64,000 nt of DNA from Litoreibacter ponti (GTDB lineage: Bacteria > Pseudomonadota > Alphaproteobacteria > Rhodobacterales > Rhodobacteraceae), in NCBI RefSeq assembly GCF_003054285.1, contig NZ_QBKS01000001.1, positions 1,364,001-1,428,000 on the forward strand, written 5' to 3'. Shown here one piece after another: positions 8,314-16,798 of this stretch. A program made the position numbers and the translations under genes. Every line of letters begins with the position of its first letter. The stretch's first letter is position 1. The notes below the pieces were generated by a model. It did not search any database and was not told the DNA's origin. It saw only the letters and a program-made list of their open reading frames with translations.

Positions 8314-11300
8314 ATGCCGATGGAAAAGACATTCGACGCCGCCGAGGCCGAAAGCCGCCTCTACGCAGCCTGGGAGCAGGCCGGCTGCTTCACCGCAGGC
8401 GCCAACGCCAAGCGCACGGAAACCTTCTGCATCATGATCCCGCCGCCCAATGTGACCGGCGTCCTGCACATGGGCCACGCCTTCAACAACACGCTCCAGG
8501 ATATACTGATCCGCTGGAAGCGCATGCAGGGCTACGACACGCTCTGGCAGCCCGGCACCGACCACGCCGGCATCGCCACCCAGATGGTGGTAGAGCGCCG
8601 TCTGGCCGAGACCCAGCAGCCGAAGCGCGCCGAGATGGGGCGCGAGAAATTCCTCGAAAAAGTGTGGGAGTGGAAAGGCGAGAGTGGCGGCACGATCCGC
8701 GAGCAGCTCAAGCGCCTCGGTGCCTCCTGCGACTGGTCGCGCGAAGCCTTCACAATGTCCGGTGCCCCCGGCGCGCCCGAGGATGCCCAAGGAAATTTCC
8801 ACGACGCCGTCATCAAGGTCTTCGTGGAGATGTACAACAAGGGCCTGATCTACCGCGGCAAGCGGCTGGTCAATTGGGACCCGCATTTCGAGACCGCGAT
8901 CTCGGACCTCGAGGTCGAGAATATCGAGACCCCCGGCCACATGTGGCACTTCAAATATCCGCTCGCGGGCGGCGCGACCTATGAGTATGTCGAGAAGGAC
9001 GAGGACGGCAACGTCACCCTGCGCGAGACCCGCGACTACATCTCCATCGCCACCACCCGGCCCGAGACTATGCTCGGCGACGGCGCGGTCGCGGTCCACC
9101 CATCGGATGAGCGCTACGCCCCCATCGTCGGCAAGCTCTGCGAAATTCCGGTCGGGCCGAAAGAGCATCGCCGCCTGATCCCGATCATCACCGACGAGTA
9201 CCCGGACCCCACCTTCGGCTCCGGCGCGGTGAAGATCACCGGCGCGCACGACTTCAACGACTACGAGGTCGCCAAGCGCGCGGGCATCCCGCTCTACAAC
9301 CTGATGGACACCAAGGGCGCGATGCGCAGCGATGGTCTGAGCTATGCCGAGAGCACCGCGAAAGCGTCCGAGTTCGCCACGGCCACCGCCGAGATGTTGA
9401 CCGGGACCGAGGGCCGCTTCCACTCGCCGTCCGAGCATCCGGTTCCCGATGTCAGCCAGATCAATCTGGTGCCCGACGCCTATCGCGGCCTCGACCGGTT
9501 CGAGGCTCGCAAGAAGGTGGTCGAGGACGTCACCGCCGAGGGCAACGCCGTCATGATCTCCGTCCCCGTGATTGACGAGGAGGACGGGCAGGAAAGCGCC
9601 GAGCTGGTGCCGCTGGTCGAGGACAAGCCGATCATGCAGCCCTTCGGCGACCGCTCCAAAGTTGTCATCGAGCCGCTGCTGACCGACCAATGGTTCGTCG
9701 ACACCGCCCAGATCGTCGGCCCCGCACTGGACGCTGTCCGCGATGGCACGGTCAAAATCATGCCCGAGAGCGGCGAGAAGGTGTATTACCACTGGCTCGA
9801 GAATATCGAGCCCTGGTGCATCTCGCGCCAGCTCTGGTGGGGTCATCAGATTCCGGTTTGGTATGGGCCCGATCACCACAACGATCCCAGCGACATATAC
9901 TGTGCCGCCAATGAAAATGGTGCGGTCATGGCAGCGCTAAGTAGATACGAAGCTGCGGGAGTGTTCGAAGAAGGGATCAGCATAGAAGTGAAGTCCCATT
10001 TGACGAAGGAAATGCTGACCCGCGACCCCGACGTCCTCGACACATGGTTCTCCTCGGGCCTCTGGCCGATCGGCACCCTGGGATGGCCAGAGAACACACC
10101 CGAGCTGCAAAAATACTTCCCCACCTCCACGCTGGTAACCGGACAGGACATCCTGTTCTTCTGGGTTGCGCGGATGATGATGATGCAGCTGGCGGTCGTG
10201 GATCAGATCCCTTTCGACACGGTCTATCTGCATGGCCTCGTGCGGGACGCCAAGGGCAAAAAGATGTCGAAATCCACCGGTAACGTGGTCGACCCACTGG
10301 AGCTGATCGACGAGTACGGCGCCGACGCGCTGCGGTTTACAAACGCGGCCATGGCGAGCCTTGGCGGCACACTCAAACTCGACACAGGGCGCATTGCGGG
10401 CTACCGCAACTTCGGCACAAAACTCTGGAACGCTGTCCGTTTCGCAGAGATGAACGAGGCGTACGGTGGGTCCGACACAAGTCCGACGCAAAGCCGACAG
10501 CTATCCGACCTCGAATTTACAGTGAATAAGTGGATCGTGGGCGAGACCGCCAAGGTCCGCGCAGAGGTCGACGCGGCGCTCGAGGCCTACCGCTTCAACG
10601 ACGCCGCCGACGCTTTGTACAAGTTCGTCTGGGGCAAGGTCTGCGACTGGTATGTGGAGTTCTCCAAGCCGCTTCTGCTCGACGGAACCGACGCCCAGAA
10701 GGCCGAGACCCGCGCGACCATGGCGTGGGTTCTGGACCAATGCATGATCCTGCTGCACCCGATCATGCCGTTCATCACCGAGGAGCTGTGGGGCGTCACC
10801 GCCAAGCGCGCGAACATGCTGGTGCATGAGGATTGGCCTGACTACGGCGCTGAATTAATTGACGAAAACGCCGATGCCGAGATGAACTGGGTGATCGCCC
10901 TTATCGACGCCGTGCGCTCCGCCCGGGGCGAAATGCACGTGCCCGCAGGGCTAAAAGTGCCGCTGGTTGAGGTCGAGCTGGACGCCGCCGGCAAAACCGC
11001 CTTCGCCAATAACGAGGCGCTGATCCTGAAACTCGGCCGGATCGAGTCAGTGTCCCAAGGGTCCGCGCCCAAAGGCTCCGTCACCCTGCCGGTCGCGGGC
11101 GGCAGCTTTGCCCTGCCGTTGGATGGCATCATCGACGTGGCCGAGGAAAAGGCGCGACTGGAGAAGAGCTTGGGTAAACTAGCCAAGGAAATCGGGGGCC
11201 TGAAAGGCCGACTGAACAACCCGAAATTCGCCCAAAGCGCCCCGCCGGAGGTCGTCGAAGAAGCCCAAGCGAACCTCGCCGCCCGCGAGGATGAGGACGC

Positions 11301-11343
11301 CAAACTCAAGGCCGCCTTGGCGCGTCTGTCAGAGCTGGGATAG
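8314..11343 (+). CDS. valS: Valyl-tRNA synthetase
   Basis: A 1009-residue class I aminoacyl-tRNA synthetase that charges tRNA-Val. The HIGH motif is H52-M-G-H55 after PPNVTG, the KMSKS motif is at 650-654 in KKMSKSTGN, and the C-terminal coiled-coil arm characteristic of ValRS (EEKARLEKSLGKLAKEI) is present. Residues about 720-733 (SDTSPTQSRQLSDL) are encoded by a copy of a dispersed DNA repeat also found at 35487-35528. A segment near 9880-10020 has ordinary family content but looser codon use. The gene stands alone, with repeats on both sides. Confidence 0.97.
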   Translation: MPMEKTFDAAEAESRLYAAWEQAGCFTAGANAKRTETFCIMIPPPNVTGVLHMGHAFNNTLQDILIRWKRMQGYDTLWQPGTDHAGIATQMVVERRLAETQQPKRAEMGREKFLEKVWEWKGESGGTIREQLKRLGASCDWSREAFTMSGAPGAPEDAQGNFHDAVIKVFVEMYNKGLIYRGKRLVNWDPHFETAISDLEVENIETPGHMWHFKYPLAGGATYEYVEKDEDGNVTLRETRDYISIATTRPETMLGDGAVAVHPSDERYAPIVGKLCEIPVGPKEHRRLIPIITDEYPDPTFGSGAVKITGAHDFNDYEVAKRAGIPLYNLMDTKGAMRSDGLSYAESTAKASEFATATAEMLTGTEGRFHSPSEHPVPDVSQINLVPDAYRGLDRFEARKKVVEDVTAEGNAVMISVPVIDEEDGQESAELVPLVEDKPIMQPFGDRSKVVIEPLLTDQWFVDTAQIVGPALDAVRDGTVKIMPESGEKVYYHWLENIEPWCISRQLWWGHQIPVWYGPDHHNDPSDIYCAANENGAVMAALSRYEAAGVFEEGISIEVKSHLTKEMLTRDPDVLDTWFSSGLWPIGTLGWPENTPELQKYFPTSTLVTGQDILFFWVARMMMMQLAVVDQIPFDTVYLHGLVRDAKGKKMSKSTGNVVDPLELIDEYGADALRFTNAAMASLGGTLKLDTGRIAGYRNFGTKLWNAVRFAEMNEAYGGSDTSPTQSRQLSDLEFTVNKWIVGETAKVRAEVDAALEAYRFNDAADALYKFVWGKVCDWYVEFSKPLLLDGTDAQKAETRATMAWVLDQCMILLHPIMPFITEELWGVTAKRANMLVHEDWPDYGAELIDENADAEMNWVIALIDAVRSARGEMHVPAGLKVPLVEVELDAAGKTAFANNEALILKLGRIESVSQGSAPKGSVTLPVAGGSFALPLDGIIDVAEEKARLEKSLGKLAKEIGGLKGRLNNPKFAQSAPPEVVEEAQANLAAREDEDAKLKAALARLSELG
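10472..10513 (+). repeat. Dispersed repeat copy inside valS
   Basis: This 42-base segment matches 35487-35528 at 37 of 42 positions. It has three regularly spaced CCGAC units (AAGTCCGACG, AAGCCGACAG, ATCCGACC). The valS reading frame passes through it without interruption, which suggests the repeat inserted in frame in a tolerant linker after the catalytic core. Confidence 0.75.
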
Positions 11344-11355
11344 CGGCGCAAGTCT

Positions 11356-11427
11356 CCATTTGGTCCCAAATACTCAAACGCTCCGCCCACAACAGGCGTC
11401 GGAATGTGAGTATTTTTAACCAAATGG
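11356..11427. repeat. Long imperfect inverted repeat downstream of valS
   Basis: Arms 11356-11376 and 11407-11427 pair at 17 of 21 positions: CCATTTGG with CCAAATGG, and AAATACTCA with TGAGTATTT, with a 4x4 internal mismatch and a 30-base loop. GAGTATTT motifs also occur upstream of valS. It may act as a transcript end or mRNA-stabilising element. Confidence 0.65.
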
Positions 11428-11455
11428 AAACAGGAATCGCCCGAAGCTCAAGGTC

Positions 11456-11478
11456 CGGTACAGGCTGGAGAGCCGATG
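11456..11478. repeat. Right arm of the 23-bp inverted repeat flanking valS
   Basis: Exact reverse complement of 8150-8172. Here it lies within an outer 8-bp inverted repeat, GGTCCGGT at 11452-11459 and ACCGGACC at 11479-11486, so the copy can fold into a two-tier stem-loop. Confidence 0.75.
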
Positions 11479-11514
11479 ACCGGACCGGATGGAGACCGCC
11501 ATGCGCGCTCTTCG

Positions 11515-11550
11515 AGAAAGCGGTCAGGGGTGCCTCTGACCGCTTTCTTT
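11515..11550. terminator. Hairpin terminator between valS and the enoyl-CoA hydratase
   Basis: A perfect 13-bp stem (AGAAAGCGGTCAG at 11515-11527 with its complement at 11536-11548) encloses an 8-nt loop and abuts the stop codon of the minus-strand hydratase. The stem itself supplies a T-rich end on both strands (CTTTCTTT on plus), fitting bidirectional termination between convergent genes. Confidence 0.7.
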
Positions 11551-12319
11551 ATGCCTTCCTATGCATCCCACGCTGAATCGCGGCCATTTGGTCCGGGGTG
11601 CCAATCAGAGCGGCTTGCTCTTGGGACTCCGCCATCAACACCTCGGCGCTCGAGGCGGTTTCGGCCTTTGCGATCAAGCGCTTGGCAGCTCGGATCGCAC
11701 TTGGGCTTTGACCCGCTATCTCACGTGCCAGCTCCAACGCGCGGGCCTGCGGGTCCTCCGCCAATTCGGTCACCAAACCGTGGCCCAGCGCCGCCTCGCC
11801 CGACACGATCTCCGCCGTGTAGGTCATGCGCCGCAGCACGTCGCCACGCATCAGCCGGGGCAGCTCCACCATGCCGCCCATATCCGGCACGAGGCCCCAT
11901 TTCATCTCCATGATCGACAGTTTCGCGTCGGGCGCGCAGACGCGGATATCGGCACCCAGCGCAAGCTGGAGACCCGCCCCAAAACACACCCCATGGAGCG
12001 CCGCGATCACCGGGACCGGCAAAGCGCGCCACGCCAGCGAGAACTCCTGAAACCGGTTCGCATCGCCATGGGTGCGCGCGACCAGCACCTCGTTCATGTC
12101 CTGGCCCAGAAGGCTGGATAGCGACATGATGTCGATGCCTGCGCAAAAGGCCCGCCCCTCGCCCGCCAGCACGACGCAACGGATGTCGGTGTCGCGCAGC
12201 GCGTGGGCGGCGGCGATCACCTCGTCCAGCATCTCCATCGAGATGGCATTCATCTTGTCCGGCCGCGTCAGGGTGACCTGCGCTATGCCATCGGTAATTT
12301 CGGTTGTGACATTGCTCAT
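11549..12319 (-). CDS. Enoyl-CoA hydratase/isomerase family protein
   Basis: A 256-residue crotonase-fold protein. The oxyanion-hole segments are visible as RAFCAGIDI and the glycine-rich GVCFGAGLQLALGAD; the region before the second catalytic position reads MKWGLVPDMGG. Family members hydrate or isomerise acyl-CoA thioesters. The ATG at 12319 is chosen over a GTG at 12325. A 54-residue small protein lies just upstream on the same strand (gap 39 bases) and could share its transcript. Specific substrate unknown. Confidence 0.92.
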   Translation of the reverse strand: MSNVTTEITDGIAQVTLTRPDKMNAISMEMLDEVIAAAHALRDTDIRCVVLAGEGRAFCAGIDIMSLSSLLGQDMNEVLVARTHGDANRFQEFSLAWRALPVPVIAALHGVCFGAGLQLALGADIRVCAPDAKLSIMEMKWGLVPDMGGMVELPRLMRGDVLRRMTYTAEIVSGEAALGHGLVTELAEDPQARALELAREIAGQSPSAIRAAKRLIAKAETASSAEVLMAESQEQAALIGTPDQMAAIQRGMHRKA

Positions 12320-12358
12320 GCGCACCAGCCTAGGCGGGCGATGCCACCCGGACCAGCG

Positions 12359-12523
12359 TTACCTTACGACCCGCTCGACCGCGCGCATCATGCCAAGGCC
12401 CCTGTCGTAGACCAGTTCCAGAATGACCCTTGGCTTACGGGCTTTCAGGGCGACCGGGACCGCGCGCAGTGCGCCGGTGGCGAGTGTGGCCGCGATGAAG
12501 CCGCGGCGGCTGAGTTGTGGCAT
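12359..12523 (-). CDS. 54-residue small protein with a twin-arginine-like N-terminus
   Basis: Short open frame with a strong ribosome site (GAGGAGGG) about 7 nt before the ATG. The N-terminus, MPQLSRRGFIAATLATGAL, has the S-R-R-x-F core of a Tat signal followed by a short hydrophobic stretch. The rest is basic and hydrophobic (KARKPRVILELVYDRGLG) and would be only about 30 residues after processing. Not recognised. The ribosome site and Tat-like start are what support it; conservation could not be tested. Confidence 0.55.
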   Translation of the reverse strand: MPQLSRRGFIAATLATGALRAVPVALKARKPRVILELVYDRGLGMMRAVERVVR

Positions 12524-12605
12524 GAAGTGGCCCTCCTCGTGGGGTAGAGATGGGCATCACGGCGGGGTCTTGCAAGCGCGACGGGCTTGCGGCCATATGC
12601 CCGCC

Positions 12606-13709
12606 ATGACCAGACCGCCCCTGACCCCGCTCGCACAGAGCCTGCCCGCCTCTGTCCCTTTCGTCGGCCCTGAAGCGCAGGAACGCGCCCGTGGCGCAAA
12701 CTTCGCAGCCCGGCTTGGCGCCAATGAAAGCGTCTTCGGGCCGTCGCCCAAAGCTATCGCCGCGATGCGGGAGGCTGCGGCGGAGGCCTGGATGTATGGC
12801 GACCCGGAGAGCCATGACCTACGCTACGCGATTGCGGCCCATCACGGGGCCGCGCCCGAGAATATCATGGTGGGCGAAGGCATCGACGGGCTGCTGGGCT
12901 ACCTCGTGCGGCTTTTTGTGGAGCCCGGCGTCAGCGTTGTGACCTCTGACGGGGCCTATCCGACCTTCAACTACCATGTCGCGGGCTTTGGCGGCACGCT
13001 GCACAAGGTCCCCTACCGCGACGACCGCGAGGACCCGGACGCGCTGCTGGCCCGCGCGCGCGAAACCAACGCGCGGCTGATCTACCTGTCCAACCCCGAT
13101 AATCCGATGGGCACGTGGCATGACGCGGCAACGGTGCAGGCAATGATCGACGCGTTGCCCGACGGCTGCCTGCTGGTGCTGGACGAGGCTTATGTCGAAC
13201 TGGCCCCGGACGGCACCGCGCCCGAAATCGACATCACCAATCCGCAGGTGTTGCGGATGCGGACCTTCTCCAAGGGGCACGGATTGGCGGGGGCGCGGGT
13301 CGGCTACGCCATTGGCGAAGCGGAAAACATCGAAGCCTTCCACAAGATCCGCAACCATTTCGGCATGTCGCGGATCAGCCAGGCGGGCGCCCTGGCCGCG
13401 CTGAAAGATCAAGCCTATCTCGCGCAGGTCAAGGCGCAGATTGCCAGCTCGCGCAGCCGGATTGCCGAGATCGCAAGAGAGAACGGTCTTGTGACGCTGC
13501 CATCGGCCACGAATTTCGTGACGATTGATTGCGGCCGTGATGGCGAGTATGCCCGCGCGGTGCTGCGCGAGTTAATCGCGCGCGGCATCTTCGTGCGCAT
13601 GCCCTTCGTCGCCCCGCAGGACCGGGCGATCCGCGTCAGCTGTGGACGTGCGGAGGATATGGACCTGCTGGCCCAACACCTGCCCGACGCGCTGCGCGCG
13701 GCCGGTTAA
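12606..13709 (+). CDS. Fold-type I aminotransferase, HisC-like
   Basis: A 367-residue PLP-dependent aminotransferase of the histidinol-phosphate aminotransferase group. The substrate/PLP region SNPDNPMGT, the aspartate in VLDEAYVEL, and the Schiff-base lysine K223 in TFSKGHGLAGAR are all present. The ATG at 12606 is used because upstream sequence overlaps the promoter region of the divergent small protein. It is not in a his operon, so it could act on aromatic or other amino acids. Confidence 0.9.
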   Translation: MTRPPLTPLAQSLPASVPFVGPEAQERARGANFAARLGANESVFGPSPKAIAAMREAAAEAWMYGDPESHDLRYAIAAHHGAAPENIMVGEGIDGLLGYLVRLFVEPGVSVVTSDGAYPTFNYHVAGFGGTLHKVPYRDDREDPDALLARARETNARLIYLSNPDNPMGTWHDAATVQAMIDALPDGCLLVLDEAYVELAPDGTAPEIDITNPQVLRMRTFSKGHGLAGARVGYAIGEAENIEAFHKIRNHFGMSRISQAGALAALKDQAYLAQVKAQIASSRSRIAEIARENGLVTLPSATNFVTIDCGRDGEYARAVLRELIARGIFVRMPFVAPQDRAIRVSCGRAEDMDLLAQHLPDALRAAG

Positions 13710-13774
13710 CGAAAACGAGACTTTCCTTTGGCAAAAGCTCCGCTAGGCTAAATACCACCAGCGACGGAGCGTGC

Positions 13775-13960
13775 ATGCCCTATACCAATCCAAAGCCGCC
13801 CGGACGGGTCGAGGATTTCACCGGAGCGTTTCTGGTGTTTGCCGGCCTGCTCCTGTTCATGGGCCTCGTCGCGCTTTGGGCGGCCTTTGGCTACGTCATT
13901 TCGCTGATCACCAGTGTCGTTGTGCACCGCGCCATCGGCTGGCTGCCGCGCCGGGATTAG
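13775..13960 (+). CDS. Small membrane protein, 61 residues
   Basis: One long hydrophobic stretch, about residues 16-52, probably a hairpin of two short membrane helices, flanked by a charged N-terminus (PKPPGRVED) and a basic end (LPRRD). It ends 10 bases from the convergent aminotransferase. Function unknown. Confidence 0.6.
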   Translation: MPYTNPKPPGRVEDFTGAFLVFAGLLLFMGLVALWAAFGYVISLITSVVVHRAIGWLPRRD

Positions 13961-13970
13961 CGCCCAGCCC

Positions 13971-15182
13971 TTATTTTCCGGCGCAGACCTGCGCCGCCGC
14001 CTCCAGCGCGCCCGACCCATGGGGAATGCCAAGTGACTTCAGGCCCGCATCAATCGAGCCCAGCGTTCCCAGCAACATGTGGCTGTTGAGATGCCCCATA
14101 TGCCCGATGCGGAAGAAGCCGTCGGAGTTCGGATCATCTTCTGTCGCCATACCAAGCCCGATGCCCAGCGTCATCCCGGCCTCTGCCGTGACCCAGTCGC
14201 GCAACTGGGTGCCATAAGGCGCGCCGATCCGCATGGACGTGACCGCGTTGCTGCGCGCGGCGATGTCTGGGATGTTGATCTCCAGCGGACCTCCTGACGC
14301 CCACGCGTCGCAGGCCGCCCAGACGGCGCGCGCCAGGGTCGCATGGCGGGCGAGCACATTGTCGATGCCCTCTTCATGGACCAAAATGTCGAGCGCGACC
14401 CGAAGTCCGTAGAAGTGATGGGTCGGTGCCGTGCCGCACGAAATCTGGTAGTAGCCTTGCGGGTTCACCCGCGGCTCCCAATCCCAGTAGCCGGACACGC
14501 GCTCCAGCCTGGCGCGCGCGGCCTGGGCTTTTTCATTGAAGAACACGAAGCACATGCCCGGCGGGACCATCAGCCCCTTTTGCGAGCCGGTCATCACCAC
14601 GTCGACGCCCCAATTATCCATCTGCATGTCGTCGCAGCCCAGACAGGCGATGCTGTCGGACATCAAAAGTGCGGGATGGACGGCTGCATCCATCGCACGG
14701 CGGATCGCGGCCAGATCCGACTTGGCCGACGAGGCCGTGTCGACCTGCACCACCAGAACCGCCTTGATCTCGTGGGCTTTGTCATCGCGCAGGGCTTGCT
14801 CCACGGCATCGGAGTCAATCGGCGCGCGGCGACCGAAGTCCAACTCATCGACGATCAGCCCTCGCTTGCGCGCCGTCTCGGCCCAACCCTTGGAGAATTG
14901 CGCGCCGCCCGGCACCAGCACCCGGTCGCCCGGTGCCAGCGTGTTGGCGAGCGAGGCCTCCCAGGCTGCATGGCCGTTGCCGATATACATGGCGACCTCG
15001 CCTTGGGTCTTGGCGACCGCCTTGAGGTCGGGGATGCAGCTGTAGGTGATGTCGATCAGTTCGCCGGTGTAGATGTTTGGCGCGGGCCGGTGCATCGCCT
15101 GCAAGACGCGCTCCGGCATGACAGAGGGACCCGGGATCGCCAGCGTATGGCGACCGTGCGACAGGTTCGGCGTGTTCAACAT
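13971..15182 (-). CDS. Alanine-glyoxylate/serine-glyoxylate-type aminotransferase
   Basis: A 403-residue class V PLP aminotransferase. The N-terminus AIPGPSVMPERVLQAM is typical of the AGT/SGAT group, the PLP-phosphate region is YIGNGHAAWE, the aspartate lies in LLMSDSIACLG, and the Schiff-base lysine is K202 in TGSQKGLMVPPG. Members move amino groups between alanine or serine and glyoxylate, linking photorespiratory or serine-cycle carbon flow. The ATG at 15182 gives the usual N-terminus; an upstream GAAAG is a modest ribosome site. Confidence 0.92.
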   Translation of the reverse strand: MLNTPNLSHGRHTLAIPGPSVMPERVLQAMHRPAPNIYTGELIDITYSCIPDLKAVAKTQGEVAMYIGNGHAAWEASLANTLAPGDRVLVPGGAQFSKGWAETARKRGLIVDELDFGRRAPIDSDAVEQALRDDKAHEIKAVLVVQVDTASSAKSDLAAIRRAMDAAVHPALLMSDSIACLGCDDMQMDNWGVDVVMTGSQKGLMVPPGMCFVFFNEKAQAARARLERVSGYWDWEPRVNPQGYYQISCGTAPTHHFYGLRVALDILVHEEGIDNVLARHATLARAVWAACDAWASGGPLEINIPDIAARSNAVTSMRIGAPYGTQLRDWVTAEAGMTLGIGLGMATEDDPNSDGFFRIGHMGHLNSHMLLGTLGSIDAGLKSLGIPHGSGALEAAAQVCAGK

Positions 15183-15264
15183 GGAAATGCTTTCTTTCGT
15201 ATCCCGCGCCCAGAGGTAGAGCGCCCCCGTGGGGGCGTCAATCAACCAGCCGTGCGGCGTGATA

Positions 15265-15951
15265 TCACCGTTGCTGATAGCGCCGCGCCAGGGCCTCGGG
15301 GTCGGCCCCGAAGCTATAGCGGATCAGCGTGTCGAGATTGCGCGCCCCTTGGCGCAGCCAGCCCGCGCGCTGATACCGCTCCGCCCCGGTCACAGCATAG
15401 GTGTCGAGCAGTCGGATACGGCCCCGCAGAGCCTTGGCGATGGCCACGTCCTCCATCAACGGCTGATTGGGGTAGCCGCCGACATAGTCATAAAGCGCGC
15501 GGGAAATCAGCAGGCCCTGATCGCCATAAGGCAGGTTCATCGCACGGGTGCGCAGGTTCGCCCAGCCCGCCACCAGCTTCGGCGCAACACCCTTGGCGCG
15601 AAACCGCAGCGCATAGGCCGCGGCCAGATTGGGATGCTCGGCGCGGTGCAAAGCCGCCGCCCCCACCCAGTCCGACGCAAGCTGCGTGTCCGCGTGCAGG
15701 AATAGCAGCCACTCGCCCTGAGCACGCGCGGCCCCACGGGCAAGCTGCCCACCGCGCCCCTTGGCACCCTCCACGATCACCGCACCCGCATCATCGGCGA
15801 TCTGCAGCGTGGCGTCAGCACTGCCGCCGTCACTGATCACCACCTCGCGCAGCATCCCCTGCTCCACCCCCGGCAACAGCGCATCAAGCGTCGCGCGCAG
15901 CGTGTCGGCGGCATTCAGCGTTGGGATGATGACGGAAAAGGGCGCGGACAT
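15265..15951 (-). CDS. Family 2 glycosyltransferase (TIGR04283-like)
   Basis: A 228-residue GT-A glycosyltransferase. The N-terminal SVIIPTLNAADTL, the DGGS motif and the metal-binding region FLHADT are visible. This short family is usually cytoplasmic and is often found beside selenium or radical-SAM genes, but none is here. It is divergent from ygfZ, 64 bases away. Acceptor unknown. Confidence 0.88.
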   Translation of the reverse strand: MSAPFSVIIPTLNAADTLRATLDALLPGVEQGMLREVVISDGGSADATLQIADDAGAVIVEGAKGRGGQLARGAARAQGEWLLFLHADTQLASDWVGAAALHRAEHPNLAAAYALRFRAKGVAPKLVAGWANLRTRAMNLPYGDQGLLISRALYDYVGGYPNQPLMEDVAIAKALRGRIRLLDTYAVTGAERYQRAGWLRQGARNLDTLIRYSFGADPEALARRYQQR

Positions 15952-16015
15952 CGGGGCCTCTGGTCTAGGGCGGTGCGACTCATATATGACGCTCATGTAG
16001 TGGAGGGAAAGAGTG

Positions 16016-16798
16016 ATGGCAGAGCAGGCCCGAATGTTGATCGAAGTGACCGGCGGCGACCGGGAGGACTTCTTGCAAGGACTGGTGACCAACGATGTCG
16101 CCAAGCTGTCCGACGGGCTGGTCTATGCCGCCTTGCTGACGCCACAGGGCAAGTTCCAGGTCGATTTCCTCCTCGTACCCTGGAAGGACGCCATCCTGAT
16201 CGACGTCGACGCGTCTTATGGCGAGGCCCTGATGCGGCGGCTGACCTTCTACAAGCTGCGCGCGGATGTGAAACTGCGCGAGAGCGATATCGGGGTCGTG
16301 CGTGGCCTCGGCGACGCACCGCAGGGTGCTTTCGTCGACCCCCGGCATCCGGCCCTTGGCTGGCGCGGCTACGGGCCGGGCTTCGCGTTCGAGGCGCAGC
16401 CGGATGTGAATTGGGACGCGCTGCGCGTTCAGCACTGCATCCCCGAGCTGGGCGTCGAGCTATTGCCCGATGAAAGCTTTATCCTCGAGGTGGGTTTCGA
16501 GCGGCTCAATGGCGTCGACTTCAAGAAGGGCTGCTATGTCGGCCAAGAGGTGACCGCCCGGATGAAGCACAAGACCGAACTACGCAAGGGCCTTACGCTG
16601 GTCGACGTGCAAGGCGAGGCCCCGGTTGGCACCCGGATCGACGCCGATGGCCGGGCGGCCGGTACGCTCTACACGCAGTCGGGTGGGCGCGGCATCGCAT
16701 ATCTGCGGTTCGACCGGACCACGCCCAAAATGGTCGCAGGCGACATCACGATTGCCCTGCCCCAGACCGACGACGCGGAAGAAGAGGCCGCGACTTAA
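16016..16798 (+). CDS. ygfZ: YgfZ/GcvT-domain folate-binding protein
   Basis: A 260-residue protein of the YgfZ (COG0354, eukaryotic IBA57) family, which helps assemble or repair 4Fe-4S clusters using folate. The signature K-G-C-Y-V-G-Q-E is intact and contains the conserved cysteine. The ATG at 16016 has GGAGGG 8 nt upstream; a GTG 3 nt earlier is also possible. Its 3' end overlaps the convergent suhB by 4 bases. Confidence 0.92.
   Translation: MAEQARMLIEVTGGDREDFLQGLVTNDVAKLSDGLVYAALLTPQGKFQVDFLLVPWKDAILIDVDASYGEALMRRLTFYKLRADVKLRESDIGVVRGLGDAPQGAFVDPRHPALGWRGYGPGFAFEAQPDVNWDALRVQHCIPELGVELLPDESFILEVGFERLNGVDFKKGCYVGQEVTARMKHKTELRKGLTLVDVQGEAPVGTRIDADGRAAGTLYTQSGGRGIAYLRFDRTTPKMVAGDITIALPQTDDAEEEAAT

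Noticed and set aside
14343..15836. 497-codon plus-strand frame opposite the aminotransferase and glycosyltransferase
   Set aside because: It runs across two real genes and their gap and has no family resemblance.
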